Shown piece after piece: positions 13,348-15,488 of a stretch of DNA of 15,488 nt. The DNA comes from Thermoleophilia bacterium (lineage in GTDB: Bacteria > Actinomycetota > Thermoleophilia > Miltoncostaeales > Miltoncostaeaceae): positions 1 to 15,488 of the forward strand of contig JAOTZF010000010.1 in the NCBI GenBank assembly GCA_029861485.1. Direction: 5' to 3'. The notes under the pieces were generated by a model. The model had not been told where the DNA came from and made no database searches. It saw nothing but the letters and a program-made list of their open reading frames with translations. Position 1 is the stretch's first letter, and each line of letters begins with the position of its first letter. The translations under genes were made by a program, and so were the position numbers.

Positions 13348-14853
13348 TCAGGCTGGGCCAACCAGTTGCAGCACCTGCTCCGCGGGCGTGGCGCCTATCC
13401 CCTCCCCCCATTCCGGGCGCCAGATACCGAGGGCGCGGTCGAGGTCGTTCAACTCCTTCCGCACGCCGTGTGCGTCGAGGTCCACCCGAAGGTGCTCGGC
13501 CCAGAGCCCAACCCGGAGGTCGCGAACGTCGTGCTGAGTGTCGACCACCCCGACACTCAACTCGTGGTCGACTCCGGACATGGAGCGGCTGAAGAAGTTC
13601 GCCGAGCCGATGCAGGCGAAGAGGTCGTCGATCACCACGATCTTGGAATGCACGGTGAGGTGCTCGACGCGGTAGAAGACGAAGTTGCGCCGATGCTCCG
13701 CCGAAAGCGGCTCCATGATCTGGCGCGTCACCTCGGAGTTGAGCTGCCGGTTGGACGGGCTCTTGGTGGCGTTGTTGTCCACCCCGCTGCACACGAAGAT
13801 CACCTTCACTCCGCGCTCGAGGGCCCGCCGCACTGGCGGAAAGGGACTGAAGCGCCGCTTCGCGCCAGGGAACTCGCGGAAGTACTGATCCTCCACATAG
13901 ACGTACCTCCCGGCGCCGTCGATGGCCGCGGTAAGCAGCTCGAATACCTCGCGGACCCCGTGGGAGGGAAGCGCGCTCCAGCGGGTCGGCGTCAGCTTGA
14001 CCCCGGCTCGCTTTCGCCACCCGAACGAGCGCGCGACCTGAAGGCTCTTGCCGACCACGGCGTCTGGCCTCGGGTGCGGTGCCGGACCGGGGCCGGGTAA
14101 ATGGGGCGGCGGGTTCATCAACCGCGGACGCCCCGGAGGCAGCCAGAACAAGCGGCGAGGCAGGGACGTGATCTCGAGCCAGCGCGCCCGAAAGACATCC
14201 CAGACACGCACTGCCGCTTCGCCGGAGAGTCTCAGGCTCGCGTCGTGCCAGCCCCAGCGACGCCCAGCGATGCAATGGCGATCGTGTGGCACGCCATCGA
14301 ACCGCCACTCGTCGATGTCCATTCCTCCCACGAATGCCACCAGCTCCGTCCCACGCCTGACCAGCACGAACTTCTGATGGTTCGAGCCGAGGGGATGGCC
14401 GGTCCAGTCCAACAGGACGCGCCTCATCAAGGGATACGGGTCTGCGTCCGCCCTGTCCGGAGTCCAGTGCCTCAGTCGATGCGCGCTGAGGAGATTGCTG
14501 CGGAAAGGGCCCAGCGGCGCCGGAAGGCTCCCCACGGCGGCGCCGGCGAGCATCACCCGGACGTCAACCCCCTCGGCCGCCTTGCGCGCAAGCTGCTCGC
14601 CGATCGGCAGCACATCAGGATCCGCGGCCTCGCGGCCGTTGAGGTCCGTGTCCGGACCGAGCTGGAAGGCCGAGATGTACACCGCGTCTCCCGCTCTCGT
14701 CGACGCGATCTCCGCGGACAGGCGGGGCAGGTAGTCCTCGCCGTCGATCAGCGGCAACCAGCGGGAGTCCTCCCGATGGATCGGGAAGTCCGGCCCGGCA
14801 GCGAGATAGCGCCGCTCGAGCTCCGAGAGTGTCGTGCTCGTTGATTCAGTCAG
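13348..14853 (-). CDS. Phospholipase D family protein with apparent CTG start
   Basis: A PLD-superfamily protein, which hydrolyses or exchanges phosphodiester bonds using two HKD motifs. From CTG 14853 it has 501 residues. The second motif is complete: VHSKIVVID with GSANFFSRSM (H402, K404, D409). The first is NHQKFVLVRRG with GGMDID (H159, K161), where the usual Asp is Arg. No secretion signal is seen. The only conventional in-frame start is TTG at 14757, yet the 32 upstream codons encode a convincing N-terminus (TESTSTTLSELERRYLAAGP). The frame has no ATG, GTG or TTG further up, so the CTG at 14853 is the likely start, unless a former ATG has mutated. CTG overlaps the stop of the small upstream ORF (CTGACTGA), which would allow coupled translation. 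Confidence 0.82.
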   Translation of the reverse strand: MTESTSTTLSELERRYLAAGPDFPIHREDSRWLPLIDGEDYLPRLSAEIASTRAGDAVYISAFQLGPDTDLNGREAADPDVLPIGEQLARKAAEGVDVRVMLAGAAVGSLPAPLGPFRSNLLSAHRLRHWTPDRADADPYPLMRRVLLDWTGHPLGSNHQKFVLVRRGTELVAFVGGMDIDEWRFDGVPHDRHCIAGRRWGWHDASLRLSGEAAVRVWDVFRARWLEITSLPRRLFWLPPGRPRLMNPPPHLPGPGPAPHPRPDAVVGKSLQVARSFGWRKRAGVKLTPTRWSALPSHGVREVFELLTAAIDGAGRYVYVEDQYFREFPGAKRRFSPFPPVRRALERGVKVIFVCSGVDNNATKSPSNRQLNSEVTRQIMEPLSAEHRRNFVFYRVEHLTVHSKIVVIDDLFACIGSANFFSRSMSGVDHELSVGVVDTQHDVRDLRVGLWAEHLRVDLDAHGVRKELNDLDRALGIWRPEWGEGIGATPAEQVLQLVGPA

Positions 14854-14968
14854 TGGACCGCACCCGGTAGTCGACCAGCGGAAACGCGATCTCGCGCAGA
14901 GCCCGCGCGCCGGCGCCGAGCATAGACAAGGCGATGACCGCGCCAGCCGGGGTCTTTGTCAGCCCCAC
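14846..14968 (-). CDS. Small ORF overlapping the start of the phospholipase D gene
   Basis: From GTG 14968 the frame encodes 40 residues: MGLTKTPAGAVIALSMLGAG then ARALREIAFPLVDYRVRSTD. Codons are strongly G/C-ending and the product looks natural, with a short hydrophobic helix. The coding character extends a few codons further up (IERIALEQA), where the only plausible start is an ATT behind CAAGGGCG, so the true start is unsure. Its TGA overlaps the phospholipase D CTG by 8 nt. I do not recognise it. It may be a leader gene for the phospholipase D, or the tail of a decayed gene. Confidence 0.4.
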   Translation of the reverse strand: MGLTKTPAGAVIALSMLGAGARALREIAFPLVDYRVRSTD

Positions 14969-15004
14969 CGCCTGCTCGAGCGCGATGCGCTCAATGGCAC
15001 GCCC

Positions 15005-15010
15005 TTGACA
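15005..15010 (+). promoter_or_regulatory. Candidate -35 box (TTGACA)
   Basis: A perfect TTGACA lies 50 bp upstream of the ATG at 15060. The matching -10 position (17-bp spacing) reads GGATGG, a poor match, so the promoter is only tentative. Confidence 0.3.
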
Positions 15011-15059
15011 GCCGATTCCCGGCTGCCGGATGGTTGCCCGGACGCGGAGGGGTTGGACT

Positions 15060-15488
15060 ATGACAAGGAACGCATGGTTCGTCGTCATCGGCTTCATCGT
15101 CGCGGTGGGCTTGATCGTCGTGATCGCCCTCGACGACAACGGCAGCAGTGACGACCCGGAGCCCGCGACGGTCGAGCTGACCGACACCCAGCTTCTCGCC
15201 GTGTCCATCGCAACCGCCGGAAGCGACGTCACCCAGGCGATCCAGAACGCTTCCGGTGGGCGCCCGATAACCGCAGCCGACATCGAACGCCTGCAAGCCG
15301 AAGAACAGGCGCGGGCCCGCGCGCGTCAGCGCTACCTCCAAGAGCTGGTCGCCGTGGCGAGAGCCTTCGGCACGCTCGGAGGCGCGGCGGCCGACGCCGA
15401 CAACGCCGAGGCCCTCGCGGCCAGGAACGCAGAGCTCCGCTCCGCCCGCGCCGAGATCAGCCGGGCAGTCGGCGCAGCCGCAGCCGCC
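15060..15488 (+). CDS. Membrane-anchored alpha-helical protein, unknown function (3' end cut by window edge)
   Basis: The first 143 codons of a protein that continues past the window. It starts MTRNAWFVVIGFIVAVGLIV with one transmembrane helix (about residues 5-23), then an acidic linker DDNGSSDDPEPA. A mostly helical, Ala/Glu/Arg-rich region follows (IERLQAEEQARARARQRYLQ and later AEALAARNAELRSARAEISR), likely coiled coil outside the membrane. GGAGGGG lies about 7 nt before the ATG, fixing the start. I recognise no enzyme motif. The layout suggests a periplasmic or cell-wall-facing scaffold, but that is inference. The gene is divergent from the small ORF and phospholipase D pair. Confidence 0.75.
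   Translation, partial: MTRNAWFVVIGFIVAVGLIVVIALDDNGSSDDPEPATVELTDTQLLAVSIATAGSDVTQAIQNASGGRPITAADIERLQAEEQARARARQRYLQELVAVARAFGTLGGAAADADNAEALAARNAELRSARAEISRAVGAAAAA

Noticed and set aside
12407..13537. 376-residue plus-strand ORF
   Set aside because: It is an out-of-frame shadow of the flippase-like gene, Arg/Pro-rich and without membrane segments or motifs.
13348..14757. Phospholipase D start at TTG 14757
   Set aside because: Coding-like sequence continues upstream in frame for 32 codons, so this start would cut off a plausible N-terminus. It remains possible as a secondary start.

Overview
The window is GC-rich DNA with a strong preference for G or C at third codon positions. It looks like a chromosomal segment from a high-GC actinobacterium, perhaps one of the deep-branching Thermoleophilia/Solirubrobacter type. 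That placement is an inference from codon use, from several starts that look leaderless behind TANNNT boxes, and from family resemblances. I see no phage, insertion sequence, plasmid, CRISPR, rRNA or tRNA signature. It reads as ordinary chromosome with many membrane or secreted proteins, small single-domain proteins and some decayed genes.

Layout from left to right. An AlkC-type DNA glycosylase (minus, cut by the left edge) faces away from a GNAT acetyltransferase and a membrane-anchored HEXXH protein (plus). The HEXXH gene shares a CTAG with a 41-residue coiled-coil gene (minus), so their stop codons overlap. A divergent intergenic region then starts a two-gene operon (plus): a membrane-anchored pentapeptide-repeat protein, and a membrane-anchored calcineurin-like phosphoesterase joined to it by an ATGA overlap. 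A GC hairpin separates this operon from a dodecin gene (minus). A frameshifted ORF remnant and a UPF0173 metal-dependent hydrolase (minus) follow.

The centre holds a large secreted protein with two putative Ig-like domains and a cysteine-containing C-terminal region (plus), closed by a perfect 14-bp hairpin, and then a polytopic membrane protein (plus). Next come remnants of an acetyl-CoA hydrolase/CoA-transferase gene (minus) broken by frameshifts and internal deletions. Three minus-strand genes follow: a membrane-anchored Gmad2-domain protein, a GYD-domain protein and an 85-residue protein that may be a winged helix.

The right end has a flippase-like (UPF0104/LPG_synthase_TM) membrane protein (plus) converging on a phospholipase D-family protein (minus). 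The reading frame of the phospholipase D gene continues well upstream of its first conventional start codon, to a CTG that overlaps the stop of a small upstream ORF by 8 nt. A membrane-anchored alpha-helical protein (plus) runs off the right edge.

The only clear functional coupling is the pentapeptide/phosphoesterase pair. The flippase-like protein and phospholipase D both fit membrane-lipid metabolism, but they are convergent and not one operon. The remaining genes look like independent units.
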